Origin: Chamaecyparis obtusa
Lineage: Eukaryota; Streptophyta; Pinopsida; Cupressales; Cupressaceae
Direction of reading: 5' to 3'
Length of the DNA: 64,000 nt
Assembly (NCBI GenBank): GCA_027943335.1
Contig: BSBK01008847.1
Span: 1-64,000 of the forward strand
Below, one piece after another: positions 11,783 through 23,210 of this stretch. Numbering within the stretch: position 1 is the stretch's first letter; each line of letters opens with the position of its first letter. Both the position numbers and the translations under genes were made by a program. The notes under the pieces were generated by a model that saw only the letters and a program-made list of their open reading frames with translations, did not search any database and was not told the DNA's origin.

Positions 11783-12172
11783 ATTCTATGGTGATAGGAG
11801 GATATGGATCCATGGGTACTTCATAAAAGCCAACAAAAGACACACTACATACATGCACAAAGCTGCTAGAAGGTGCATAACTTTATGGGGTGACTATCAA
11901 GTTCTTTCTTGGTGGGCCATCCTATCCTTTTTGTGGTTCACAATGAGATACACACATCTTACTGGGTGAGCTAGCCACTCCTCTCTCCCCCTTTCTCTTT
12001 TTTTCTATCGATGTCTCTCTTATTGTAATCTTGGAGTTGACAAAGAATTGAGTCCCTGGAGGTTTGAGGATTCTTTTGTCCCTTTGATTTCAATAAGATT
12101 ATCTTTTTCTTTGTGATCTCCTTTACCAAGAGTTTGCATCGAGTCCATACTCTTGCTAAAGTGGGGGCTTAA

Positions 12173-13758
12173 TGTATCGTCTTAAAATGGAAGCACTTCC
12201 ATGTTAAGAACATTTAGCCCTCCAAGTAAGTAGTTTGGTGTCATGTCAAGTGCCTTGAATGGGTACTCGACTTGGATCTGGCCTTTTTCCCCTATTCTAC
12301 CCTATTTTCCACTTCTTCCCGACATAATTCTAGCATCCTAAATTGCAAACTTGAGATTCTTGACCTCAGGGTCAAGGTCAACCTTTTATGTCAAGGTTGA
12401 CCTCGACCTTGACCTAGGTCACGATCGACCTTGACCCTGACTTTGGTCAAAGTTGACCTCAACCTTGACCCTAGGGTTCGGGATCCTTGGGGTTAGATTC
12501 CAGTTTTGGGGTTTCATCAAAATTTTGTCTTTTCCCTCTTCGGGGCCACTATTTCTCAGGTTAAGTGTCAAATTCTCAAATTAATATTTGAGGTGGACCT
12601 TTCTCGAGCTTTTTATAGGATTCCTAATTTATTATTGGAGATTAGCCTTTCTCGAGTTTTGTGCCTAATGCTCAAATTAACTTTGGGGTTAGCCTTACCT
12701 CAAACTTTGTGACAAGGCTCTTAAATAATTATTTGTATTTCTATATTAAGGGTGGTCCCCTTCTAGAGTTTTGTGTCAAGACTTTAATTTAATTTCCTCT
12801 CCATGTGCACCTCTCTAGAGTTTTGTGCCATGGACCCTTAATTATTATTTTCTATGTGGCCTCTCTAGAAGTTTGTGCCCTAGATCACTATAAAAAGGAG
12901 CCTTCCTCTCTCATTTTCTCCATCTCATCTCATCTCACAATCTCTCAAGCTCTCAAGCAAAAAGATCAAGCATTCAATTCATAAAGGAGATCCATTAGAA
13001 GCCATTGACGGATTCAAGCTCTATGGAGCCTTCTTGTTGAAGATTCTTCCATCCATTTCCATCCAAGCCTCTTCCTGTTCCAAGATCTATTCAAGATTGG
13101 TGTTGAAAATCCAAAGAAAATTGATTTGAGACATCCTACATCTAATTCTATATTCTTTTGAAGCATCCATACTTGTGGATTCAAGGATTCAAATCCTCCA
13201 CAAGGATTTCAACATAAGTGAGGTGAATTGTTCCATTTACTTTGTTTATTCCAACAATTTCAAGGTTAATTCCTAAATTGGGGTTTGACTAAGGCAAACC
13301 CCTCCCCTCAACAAACAAAACCATTTTTCTTGCAAGTACATGTGTAGGATGGAGAATTAAAGTGCAGATCTGGATACCCTTTTCGTCAAACTTTTCGTCG
13401 AAGCTTTGCAGGTCAAGGTCGACTTTTTAGGTCAAGGTCGACCTTGGGTCAAGGTTGACTTTGTCTACCTAGGTCAAGGTCGACCTTTCATCAGATCGTA
13501 AAAAGATTTCTGGGTTTTGTAGATCTCGTAATTTCGATTAAAAATTATGAAAATAAATAGTTTTCGAGACTGTTTGATAGGGTTTTCAGCTAAATTTTTT
13601 CGGAGGTAAGTACCTTTATTTCTTCATTTCAATATTAGTCTTCTATATTTACTTTCCATATTAATATAATTTATATGTATGTGTAAAATATTGATTTTGG
13701 GGTCTCTTTTATGTGCAAATCATTGTTCTAGGACCCCATCCATATTTTATATCATACA
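12173..13758 (+). repeat. 3' LTR of the non-autonomous Gypsy-like element
   Basis: It begins TGTATCGTC after the polypurine tract and ends ATATCATACA next to the aaact duplication. The TATA box is at 12,889-12,895. It differs from the 5' LTR by scattered substitutions and short indels, including extra GGTCAAGGTCAACC-type copies near 12,370. Confidence 0.93.
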
Positions 13759-14943
13759 AAACTTTACTTCATTTATTAAATTATTTTAATTATTGTTGCA
13801 TGTGTTTTACTTTTAAGTTTTAAATTTTTAATTAAAGGTATGCCACTTACTTCATCTGGATGGAGAGAATGATTGAAGTGCACGAGGCTCTCCAATTGAT
13901 GGTGGTGAATCCAGAGTGGATCCGATGGTCCAATTCTAGCTCCTTTGAAGGAAAATCGGTGAAGCAAAAGATCCTTGATGATAATTGGTGGTCCACAATA
14001 AAGTAAGTTGCTGATTTTATTTAAAAATTAAAATTAAATACATTAGTCTTTTGCTTGCTAATTTTTATATTAAAATTATAATTTCTAATTTCTAATTTTT
14101 GTTTGCATCTTGTAGATATATTTGCTTTGTCATCTCACCCATCGTAGAGGTCATTAGATATGCTAATACTGACTCTCCTAGTCTTGGAGAGATATATGAG
14201 ACATTTGACAGTATGTTGGGGAGGATAAAGAAAACAATTGCAGCTAAGGATCCTACTTTGGGGTTTTATGAGCAGCATATTAGGCTTATAGTGACGCGGA
14301 GGTGGAACATAATGAATACCCCACTTCATATGGCAGCCTACGCTCTAAATCCCAAATGGTATGCAAAATTGGATGGAAGGGCCCTCCCATGTGATGATCC
14401 TGAGGTATTAGATGGCTTCACACAAGCCATTGATAAGATGTATCTAGGGCAAGAGGTCTCCATTCTTCGCACACAGTTCCTTGACTTCACACAACTTCGT
14501 GTCCCAAACTTGTGTAAACCACAGGCAAGGTTGGATAGAGTGATTTTGGCACAGAGGGATCCTATTGGATGGTGGACATGGCATGGGAGGGATACACTAG
14601 AGTTGAAAGTGCTTGCCTTTCGCTTCCTTGCACAGGTTGCTAGTTCCTCAACCACAGAGAGGAATTGGTCTACATATGGCTTTATCCACTCCCTCAAGAG
14701 GAATAGGCTTACCTCTAGACAAGTGGAGAAGCTAGTGGTTGTGCATAGTGCTCTTCAACTTCAGGATTGTCAGACTCCAGAGTATAGGTAGACTCCAGCT
14801 TTACGGTGGGATGTTGATCCTAAAGATGTGGCCCAGATTGACGAGGATGAGACAACACCGAGATTGGTTGGGGTTCCATTGGATGAGAGTTCATTTCTAG
14901 TGCAGCATGATAGTGATAGTGACTCAAATGACTTTTATTTTGA

Positions 14944-15451
14944 TGCCGTGTTGGCAGCAGAAGAATAGGAGCAGCAGTGTGCTTCATTTTTCTATATTTT
15001 GATTTCTATGTTGAACACGATGATGAAACTTTATGGCAACAGTTAAGCCTTTGGGCATTTTCAGTTTTACTTTTCTATGTTAAACTTATATTTTTGTTAT
15101 CATGTGCATATTGACAATCTGACAATGAATTGAAATTTCAAATTTTCAGTTTACTGTTTTATGAATGCATAATAGAGTTAGACTATAGTTTTACTTTTAC
15201 TATTTAGTATTTACTAAATGGCATTGAAATGTTGTATGTTAAGGTTCTATGATGTTTAAATGGCATACATTGTCCATATTTTCAAATGAATGTAATGTAT
15301 ACTTACAAATTTTCTTATATATTTAAAAATTTCTCTATATTTATATAGATGTCCCCTTTGCCGTCCCCCGTCCCCAAAATCGGCAAAAAAATTTGCCGTC
15401 CTGAAAACCTGTCCCCCCACATCCCCGTCCTGAAAACTCAGAGTAACCTTG
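14944..15451 (+). repeat. hAT right-end region
   Basis: Running from the last codons of the transposase to the terminus, this about 508-bp stretch matches 4,049-4,557 in inverted orientation with few differences. Near the terminus it holds the GTCCCC/CCGTCC motif cluster (15,351-15,430). Confidence 0.85.
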
Positions 15452-15459
15452 GAAAAATT

Positions 15460-16005
15460 GTGTCCTAAATGTATCAAGACAACTCACTAATGAAAGGTCG
15501 AAAAACTTCAATTTGTGTGGTTTTGTGATGACCAATTCAAATTCCAGACAGAGTTTAGATGGCATCGAAAGTAAAAAGGGGTAATGACCAGACTGAAAAC
15601 AAGTGTTAGGAAATTGAGAGTTGGCCTGATCAATGGTGTGTTTGTCTAGATAAACCATACCAGCATTCTACTTGTATCAGTAAAATGTGATTCGAAAATA
15701 CAACATGAATATTTCAAACCTACGATCTGGTGATAAAGAGGATGATTCGATTATGAGAGAAATGAGTATGTTAGAGCATTTATAAAGATACAATGGTATT
15801 CATAAGAGATAGGATACTTAAAATTAGTCTCACTGAAAAGTGTAGAAACTATTCAGTTTTCCTGCACCAGTTTTAACTTTGGTCATTTGCTTTATAATGG
15901 TTGTGACCCCAAAAAGGGGATTAACTTACCTACTCAGGAAACCTTGAATTCTTCCGTTATTTGCTGCTGATTTTCAAGTTTTCAACGATGCACTGGTTTA
16001 CGACC
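15460..16005. other. Unassigned spacer right of the hAT element
   Basis: AT-rich sequence with no recognisable domain. Short open frames on the minus strand reach into the hAT end and are not supported as genes. Confidence 0.4.
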
Positions 16006-16007
16006 CT

Positions 16008-16430
16008 AAATCTTCTTAGGAGTATGCAGCTGCCTGGGTTCTGAGACAGCTCGTAACCAAGGAGATGGAGAACATATTGAAGACAGAGGCCCGTCTACAA
16101 GGAAGAGAGAGCCCAGAAAACCCTTAGACCTCAATTCAAATGCAGGCAAGTTCAATCCCACTTCCATTGGCAAAAGGAGAAATACAAGGTCTGTAATTGG
16201 GGGCAGTGCAAATTCTTCAGGAATCCCTAGAGCTGCAAGATTGAACTATGAACAATTTCCACCTGCTAAAGATGAGGGCACTAATGACACAAAAGAAGAA
16301 AACAATAAACCTGAAGAACCCAAGGATGCCATTGACATAGCTTCCCCTGCACCTCCAAACCAAAGCCTAATGTAGAGACAACACAGAAATCTGAAGCATG
16401 GGATGAAATGATTAAGAAGTGTGGGCTCCT
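16008..16430 (+). pseudogene. Unrecognised coding-like fragment
   Basis: One frame stays open from about 16,008 to the TAG at 16,371-16,373, roughly 120 codons without an obvious ATG. A one-base shift then continues coding-like sequence (KSEAWDEMIKKCG) to about 16,430. The product would be hydrophilic and charged (RKREPRKPLDLNSNAGKFNP, then a stretch rich in K, E, N and P). A pyrimidine-poor TTCTTAG or TATGCAG upstream could be a 3' splice site. I do not recognise the family; it may be an exon or a captured gene fragment. Confidence 0.35.
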
Positions 16431-16439
16431 ACAAATCCA

Positions 16440-17200
16440 TATAGTATACACACGATAGAGTTATCTCATGAATACATTGAACACAGAATGGGAAAATACA
16501 AAATTGGTGTGAAATTATTTCACAGAGATCCCAAGGATGCGTAATCTTCTAGCATGATTGAAGTAAAATAACTATGCAGAATGCCTACCCTGATTATGAC
16601 ATCGACTCAAAGAGTTCAAACTACAAAATATGATCCAATTCATTATTTTTATAATAAAAGATTATAAATTGTGATCTAAAACATTGATTGAAAATATACG
16701 TATAATTAGAACCAATGCGATCATCATGTAAGACCTGTTTAATCTTTACAGCTAGCCTTATTTTGCATTTCAGCTGATGCTAGACAGTCCTCTTTCAGAA
16801 TACTCCTACTGTGTTAAAGCACCTGCTAAATCAAACTGCATGACATTTCCGTATGAGTTACCCAATAAATATCCTTCAGATACAATCTACTGCTAAATCA
16901 ATTGGAGGGAAAAAGTTTTAAGTATGATTTATCCAGCATATAGCCTTCTAATTGCCTGGCTAGAAAAAGAACATATTATTCTAAGCAAGACTATTCTTCT
17001 AGCTGTCTCAGCCTAACACTATTTTCTAAAACAGGGCATTATCGATGCCACCAAAGTGCATCATACATATTAACAGACCCACAACAGAAGATTTTAAGGA
17101 TAACTCATTACATCTATATAAAGCCATTACATAAGCTTGCTTAGTTGAATAGCCTAATAGCTTACTGGGTTTACAAGTCAGATGAAGTGCTCAGTTTCAC
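16440..17200. other. No gene seen
   Basis: AT-rich, non-repetitive sequence with stops in all frames. Confidence 0.4.
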
Positions 17201-17220
17201 CCCAAAGAAATTTGATCTTG

Positions 17221-17496
17221 CTAGGAGATTTTCCTCTTTCCTGGCAATGCTATGGTAAACACGTTTGATCTGTTCCTTAGCTCATACATCTTGAGAGCAC
17301 TGAGCAATTCAACGTTGTCACTAACTGTTTTCTTTTTGATCACTTCGTTAGGGTATTTGGTTCTGAGTGGTTCACAGAAGTCAGGAATTTCTATTGCTCT
17401 TGTTAATTCTGCAATACGATATAACAATAGAACCCTGGTTTGTGAAATTGCTAAGTCGCCTTTCTCGCTAAGTATCCAACTTCTCCGAACAAAGTC
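17221..17496 (-). pseudogene. Unrecognised exon-like open frame
   Basis: On the minus strand a frame is open from just after a TGA near 17,500 down to the TAG at 17,221, about 91 codons, with its first ATG-free part starting FVRRSWILSEKGD. The composition is protein-like (LLLYRIAELTRAIEIPDFCE, then a lysine-rich stretch), and a possible 3' splice site (TTTCGTAG) lies just upstream. The first ATG-like position is internal. I do not recognise a family. Upstream on the same strand, up to about 17,750, the sequence is less AT-rich and could hold a 5' exon or promoter. Confidence 0.35.
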
Positions 17497-17759
17497 GAAT
17501 CACTACGAAACAAACCCCTGCATGTCGTATTTTGTTACATCGTTTAACGAAAAAAATTCACAATGCAATTCGATGCGCAGAAATAGGGGAAATATAAATA
17601 CGTAAAACGTGCTCTGCGCTGGATCTCCTATGAACATCTCTACAGATCATTCGTCGAAGCCAATCCTATGCCGAATGCGAGATTGTGAGCCACAGATCCC
17701 TACCAACGATGGCGATAAATCTTCAGGCGGTCGCGATGCTTATCGGCTTTAATTATATG

Positions 17760-20340
17760 TCATTTTTATTCAAACTAGTAATTGGAGACGATGGATATTA
17801 TTCTTACCATTTGAATGTTGAAGGAATATTTCATTGATCACATCATATTCCTTCTCCAAGGAATCAATCCCTATATGAGCCCAAAGTAGGGAAAACTACC
17901 CTACCCCACTAGGGTCTTCAAAACAAGGATGGAGACGGTCTCTAAGGTCTCAATACATTGAGATACAACCCTCAATTGAGTTCTTTAATACCCACAACTC
18001 AACATCCTTATTTCCGGTTAGGATCTCTACTAGCCCTGATTCACTAGTTTTTGGTGTCTTCCTCCCAAAACCTCTGAACAACTTGGTGAATGCCTTGCAT
18101 TTTTGGACACCCTTTTCAAATCCCCAAAGGATTCCAAAGGGACTTGGATTGATCCCAATCCAACACCCCTAAACACTCACTAGGTTCACAGGCCTAATTG
18201 GCCGGACTAGGCATGGATAACCAAGAAAGTGCCAAAGGATGGGTTCTTAGAAACTTCCAAAGGCCTTAGAATGCTCCTACTATCTTAGAATGAGCCAAAT
18301 CTCCCATTCACCAAGTCAATTCAATCCAATTGATTGACTGTCTCCACTTCTTCTCCTCTCTCCTTGCTAAACACATTGAGATGTTTAGCCTAGGGCCGAC
18401 TTGAAAACAAGGCAAACCCACACCCCTCGCTCTGAGTCTCTGGAGTCTTTAAGAGTACTCCCCTAACTTGCATTTCCCCATAGGGCCATGAGATTCCTAT
18501 GGCAGAGTTGCAAGTCAGAGGGCCATTTCTTCCAAACCCTCAAATTCAGGTTTCACATACCAGCCTACACCAAACAGTGAATATCTTGCACAAATGAGAC
18601 CCAAATCACTTCAAACAAAAAAAATTCAATAAAAGACAATCTCCAATACTCAAAACTTATAATCTCATATCATTTCATATTCGTACTGGACTATACCATG
18701 CATAAACACAGAGAATATTTCAAAAATTCATGGTTTAATCTTAATTTTCTTCAAGTCTTTGTACAATTTGACATCCCCTAGGATGTATGACCTCCACGTG
18801 TCTAAATAGACTCATGCCAATGGCTATAACCAACTTTCAAATGGTTATCAACCCTTTTTCATCTTTTGAGCAACTTTTCAAAAGTTGTCGAGCAACTTTT
18901 CAATGTTGCATGGCAACATTTAGTTTTTAATTCCTATGCTCCTAAGAGACCTACCTAACATAAAAATGGATCAAATCTATCCATCTTAAGACCAAATTTG
19001 CCTAATTCCTTCATTAATGAACTATTCATCCTATCTAAGATCCATGGTTCAACTTGGTATCTAGGTTCATAACATCACCTTAGATCCAATTGACCTTACA
19101 AATGGTCTTTATTACATTGCTTGATCCAAATGGATTCAAATCCTATCTTATCCCTCTATTGCTTCCATGGAGGTGTCCTAGGTGCCCTGCACCAGGATGG
19201 GTACATAATTATAATTGAGAGATACAAATGTAAATAGTTATTCTTAAACACATTCTTGGATTGAGAGTTAATTAGATTTTGTCTTGCAATATAAGTAATA
19301 AACTAATGGTCTTTAATTCTTAGATTCCTAAGAATATATGTAATAATTTATTTTTTATTTATGTTTGCATCAAAATAACATCAAATTATAAATATGTGTG
19401 CATATTCCATTTGGGAATACTATAATTTTCTTTAATATTGAATTTGAATCAAGTGGATCAAGATTGCAACTATGAGGATGACCTTGCATTTAGACATAAT
19501 CTATGTGAAAAAATTAGGTTGGATTGGTCAAATTATGGATTAGTATAAAATTAATGATCAAAACCTAGGTGAGTAGTAGTTAAGAAAAGGTGTGTTGTAC
19601 ACCTTGTATTATTTTATATTATAACTTAATAGTATTTGTGTTGCACTTAGAGGATCTAGGAATGCATACATGACGAGATTAACATTCTTGGGATCACCTT
19701 ATGTAGTGTATGTAACATTGTGATAAATATTTAATGTGTGGTTTCATATTGGGCAAATATATAATAGTGGGAAAATTTAGCACCAATTGAATATAAAGGT
19801 TAATGGTTTTGTAAGCTCATGGTATTAGTCGCATATTTTATTGTAAAACCACTAGGCACCATGATTAAATGGTAAAGTCATTGGACAATTCAATGTTCTT
19901 AATGTTGTTACATTAATGAACATACAATTGTATTTCTCAAGGTGCTCATTGAATTCAATCGAGAAAATAGTTAGGGTAAAGGATCTAGCACTTGAGCATT
20001 TTGCAATCATTGTTATAGCTCTTGTTGGTTTAATGCCCAATATTTTTAACAATATTTCACCAATAATTGTGATTTAAAAGTAGCTGGTGTTAATTATAAT
20101 TACCCATTAGTGAATAAAATGTATTTCTTAATCTAAAAAGTAGTCATCATGTGATGTCATATGACTAAGTGCACAAATATAAATCTCTATTTTCTTTGAG
20201 CAGTTTTAGACATCTTAATAAAAAACAGATTGATATACCATCATATTTATAATTTGACTCTAAAACATTAATTATAAACTGATTCTTAATAATAAATCCT
20301 CTCCCCTATAAGTATGTCTCTTTTAACAGTGACATGACAT
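17760..20340. other. Long stretch without a recognisable gene
   Basis: From 17,760 to about 19,200 the sequence is moderately GC-rich and unique; a decayed repeat is possible but I see no LTR pair, inverted termini or domain. From 19,200 to 20,340 it is AT-rich with stops in all frames. Confidence 0.4.
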
Positions 20341-20349
20341 GAATTCCTT

Positions 20350-20825
20350 AACCCATTTGGTGCATGGAATTAATTTATCCAAAATAGGCCTATTCTAGAA
20401 TAAGGGCAGGTATTCTCAGATTAATTAATCCTAAAAACGAAAGCTGGAATAATCTATTCTGCGTTTGGATCCCATAATGTAGAATTGGAATAAGGATTAT
20501 TTTTTATTTTTTTAATTAATTTGAACAATATGTATTTTTAGCTTATTAAAAAAATATAATTATAAAAAAAAAAATTTCTTACAAATTTTAATTTTTTAAC
20601 TTATCATTTTTGTTGCTGGTTTTTTAATTAAAATATATATGTATTTTTAACTTATATATTTTTAAATTAAAATATGTATTAACAGTTCACGCACGGACTA
20701 GACGACTTATATATTTTGTTGTAATTTTGAATCTATGAAAAGCTTATTCTAGAATAAAAAATGAATTCCGGGTTTTTTTAGAATTAATTAATCCAAGCAT
20801 TTGTCCAAAAATAGAAATTAATTTT
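20350..20825. mobile_element. Possible degenerate MITE
   Basis: The left side has TTTGGTGCATGGAATTAATT (about 20,357) followed by CCTATTCTAGAATAAGG (20,389). The right side has GCTTATTCTAGAATAAA (20,741), then AATTAATTAATCCAAGCATT and TTTGTCCAAA. Read inverted, the two sides resemble each other in order and spacing, but with many differences. No clear target duplication was found. Confidence 0.3.
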
Positions 20826-20829
20826 TTAA

Positions 20830-23080
20830 TTCAGAAATTTAAAAAATAGCCACAAACGACAATTACTGTATTCTCACATTAAATAATGACTATTCGAAAA
20901 AGAACCAAATTGACCTTAAAATTAGAAGATGAGAATGTTATTGGAATCATTTGATCTGTCGATGCCACGACGACAATAGAGCGAGGCACCTCTTATTTAA
21001 ATCTCTATATTTATATCACTGCAGATGAGCATTGCGATAAATGGGAATCAGTTATCCATTTCTTGTACATCTTAACTGGATTTAGTTTCTTTTCCAAAAG
21101 AATTATATTCACAAATTCCTTTCGTTCATTCCTCCGGATGGATATGCCTTCTCACGCTGAACAATAAAGTATAATGTAGACATGAGTGAGATTTGGGCAG
21201 CGTCGAAATTAAAATCGTTTAAAAAAGAATATTCATTATTTTTAATGTGATTTAATTGTCTATGTTGCCCTTCCTCTTGAGAATGCACAACAGTCTGTAT
21301 GTTTTAAACTTATAAGGAATCATATTTATAAGTGGAAAAATATAGAGCGCATGGACGTATAAAATAAAGTAGAAAATAAGTAAATAAATATAAATTGTTT
21401 ACTTCCATCTTTTTAAATCCATGTCAAAGAAAATTCGCAGTTGAGACATTTTTCACCAAAAATGTTTTTGTTTAAATGTAATAGTAGTCTTACTTGAGGA
21501 ATGCAAATCAACAGCTTTATAAAAACCCAGCCAAACTCTGCAGCTCTTTTGTTTTACAAATACAAATTCGATTGAAAATCTGATAGTACTAATAAGTTTA
21601 CAAATCAGATCTATAATGGTAGATGTATATATTGTAGACAACTGATGCTGAAGTAATCGTCCTGCCCTTAAGATTTCCATGCACACCGTTTATTCCAGTT
21701 CACAGCCATGCAATGCGTCGACAGTCAGTTTGCATTACATTTTATTTTAGATGATTTCTTTTCTTTCCCTTTTTGAAAGATTTAGATGATTTCTTGTAGA
21801 GGGATGTTTGCATCCACAGCATTAATATAAGTTAAGAAGTTCTGCATGCAATTAGAAAGTTTGATTTTTTAATTAGTTGTTAACTACAGAAAATAATGTA
21901 TGATCAGCATACTATTTGCATGAAAATTGGTTGTGGGATTTGCATGCGAACCTGTTTTAGTATGAAACTCTATATAACTATTACTAGCTGTTAAGTAATT
22001 AAACCAGAACAAAAAGCCCTCTATGATGAAAGATGCAATGAATCTATTCAATAAATAAGATTTTATTTGTGTGTTTTTTGTGTGCTCTATTTTTCCCCTG
22101 TTTTCAAAGCTTCATATTATATAATATTTTACAAGTGTAAATGGTCAAATTACATCATATTATCCCTCACATTCGAGAGAGAAGGCTGAAATGTGAAGTC
22201 CTAAAGCAGAATACGCCAGGTCTACGCCCTTGTCGAAAATCTTCTGCTTCTATCTCTGCATCTTATGGATGCAATATATTTGCAGAAATAGCCCAGCGCA
22301 CCAGACTGGAAGATTAACACCCAAAACCATAAAACACGAAACACGCCTTGAAAGGCCGATTTCCATGCGCTTACATGAGTTTTAGAAATGTAACGATACG
22401 GGAGATTAACCTTATGTTCCTATGTTGATACTTAAGTACTATTTCTGCTTAATTTTTAATAGAGGAGTGTTCCCATGCAATTTTTTAAGTGTAGAGAAAG
22501 GATAAATTGGAATCTTTTTCTATTCTAATGAAACGGCTATAATTTAGGGATTAAAATTAAGCATTGAAAAAATACGGGGGGCTGGAAATAAGTAGTGCTC
22601 ATTGAAAAAATTCGATATGACTTCTCAAATTTGATTCCCTCATTTTTAATTGTTTCTTTTTTACTCTGACTTTTCTATCAAAAAATATATTGTTACTAAT
22701 TTTATTAAAAATATAATTAAAGATAAAATAAGAAGCCAAATTTTGTAATCATAGGGCCACCAACTCTACAAAATACTGCTAAAAAAAGGAAGCGGCTATG
22801 CTCTAGATAGAATGCACCATTGACCAAATTTGAAAAATCTGAAAACACAGCAGATTTTTGTGAAATTTTCAGCATCTGTCTTCATGATCTGGATGTTTTG
22901 AATAAAAAACATCCAAATTTTTTAAAAAAAAAATCACTGCATTTTCGCAGATCTAGAATTTTTTTTGTTTTTGTTTTAGGTGCATTCCGTCCTAAAAAAA
23001 TTCAACAACTTCTAAACAAAATAAGTTTAACAGCCGCATGAAAACTTGCTCTAAGAATTCCGGAAGATACGCCTAATTAA
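20830..23080. other. AT-rich intergenic sequence 3' of the lectin kinase gene
   Basis: No domain-bearing frame. A short plus-strand frame at 22,820-23,041 overlaps A-runs and is not supported. It probably contains the 3' flank of the minus-strand kinase gene. Confidence 0.4.
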
Positions 23081-23129
23081 AAAAAGACAGAGACATACAA
23101 GTTCTGAACTTTATGGAAACTACTGGCAA

Positions 23130-23210
23130 TAGAAACATTACCACTCCAAGTCCTGGGTAGACGAGGTGTAGGTAGTCCAAGTCCAAGAGCTGAAGCAATT
23201 GCCTTATCTT
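23130..23210 (-). repeat. Partial duplication of the kinase 3' coding segment
   Basis: Just past the stop codon the minus strand repeats, with divergence, the segment encoding IRQVLQLLNFEAPMPRLPS (about 23,295-23,375), offset by roughly 165 bp. The second copy shares AAGGCAA, CTTCAGCTC and CCTCGTCTACCCAG blocks with the first. It is not in frame with the gene, so it lies in the 3' UTR or is a remnant of a longer C-terminus. Confidence 0.6.

Larger units (their letters stand above)
7033..13758 (+). mobile_element. Non-autonomous Gypsy-like LTR retrotransposon (gag/protease only)
   Basis: Two LTRs of 1,559 and 1,586 bp bound the element. A perfect 5-bp duplication, aaact, lies at 7,028-7,032 and 13,759-13,763. 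A purine tract (AAAGTGGGGGCTTAA) precedes the 3' LTR. The interior has a retropepsin-like region closely related to that of the Tat-type Gypsy element at 38-41 kb. No reverse transcriptase, RNase H or integrase is visible between 10,966 and 12,173, so it probably depended on a relative for mobility. It inserted into the first intron of the hAT transposase gene. Confidence 0.92.
5754..14968 (+). pseudogene. hAT transposase (BED / DUF659 / hAT dimerisation), three exons, inactivated
   Basis: Exon 1 is 5,754-6,984, exon 2 is 13,838-14,002 and exon 3 is 14,116-14,968, all joined at GT-AG sites that keep frame (KTR to YATYF, and WWSTIK to YICFV). Exon 1 begins with an acidic N-terminus, then a BED-like finger near 5,965-6,075 whose first cysteine appears replaced (WDFHIC), then a DUF659-type stretch (CSIVMDGWTN, 6,541-6,570). 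Exon 3 contains the dimerisation region with SSSTTERNWS near 14,641-14,670. Interruptions are a frameshift at about 5,880-5,940, stops at 6,283 and 6,875, a frameshift near 6,600-6,660 and a TAG at 14,789. The frame then continues to a natural TAG at 14,966. Intron 1 (6,985-13,837) is long only because an LTR element sits in it. Confidence 0.88.
5123..15451 (+). mobile_element. hAT transposon with transposase gene, carrying a nested LTR element
   Basis: A perfect 8-bp target duplication, gaaaaatt, flanks it at 5,115-5,122 and 15,452-15,459. The ends are TATTATTACC and GAGTAACCTTG; the left terminus has drifted from the CAAGGTTACC of the small relative. Inside are a BED-type zinc finger, a DUF659-type region and the hAT C-terminal dimerisation region, in that order. 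Removing the nested LTR element (7,033-13,758 plus one 5-bp duplication) leaves about 3.6 kb, a normal size for an autonomous hAT. Both ends are crowded with GGGGAC/GTCCCC motifs, plausible subterminal transposase-binding repeats. Confidence 0.93.

Noticed and set aside
19852..20052. 66-codon minus-strand frame
   Set aside because: Short, AT-rich, with no supporting feature; expected by chance.
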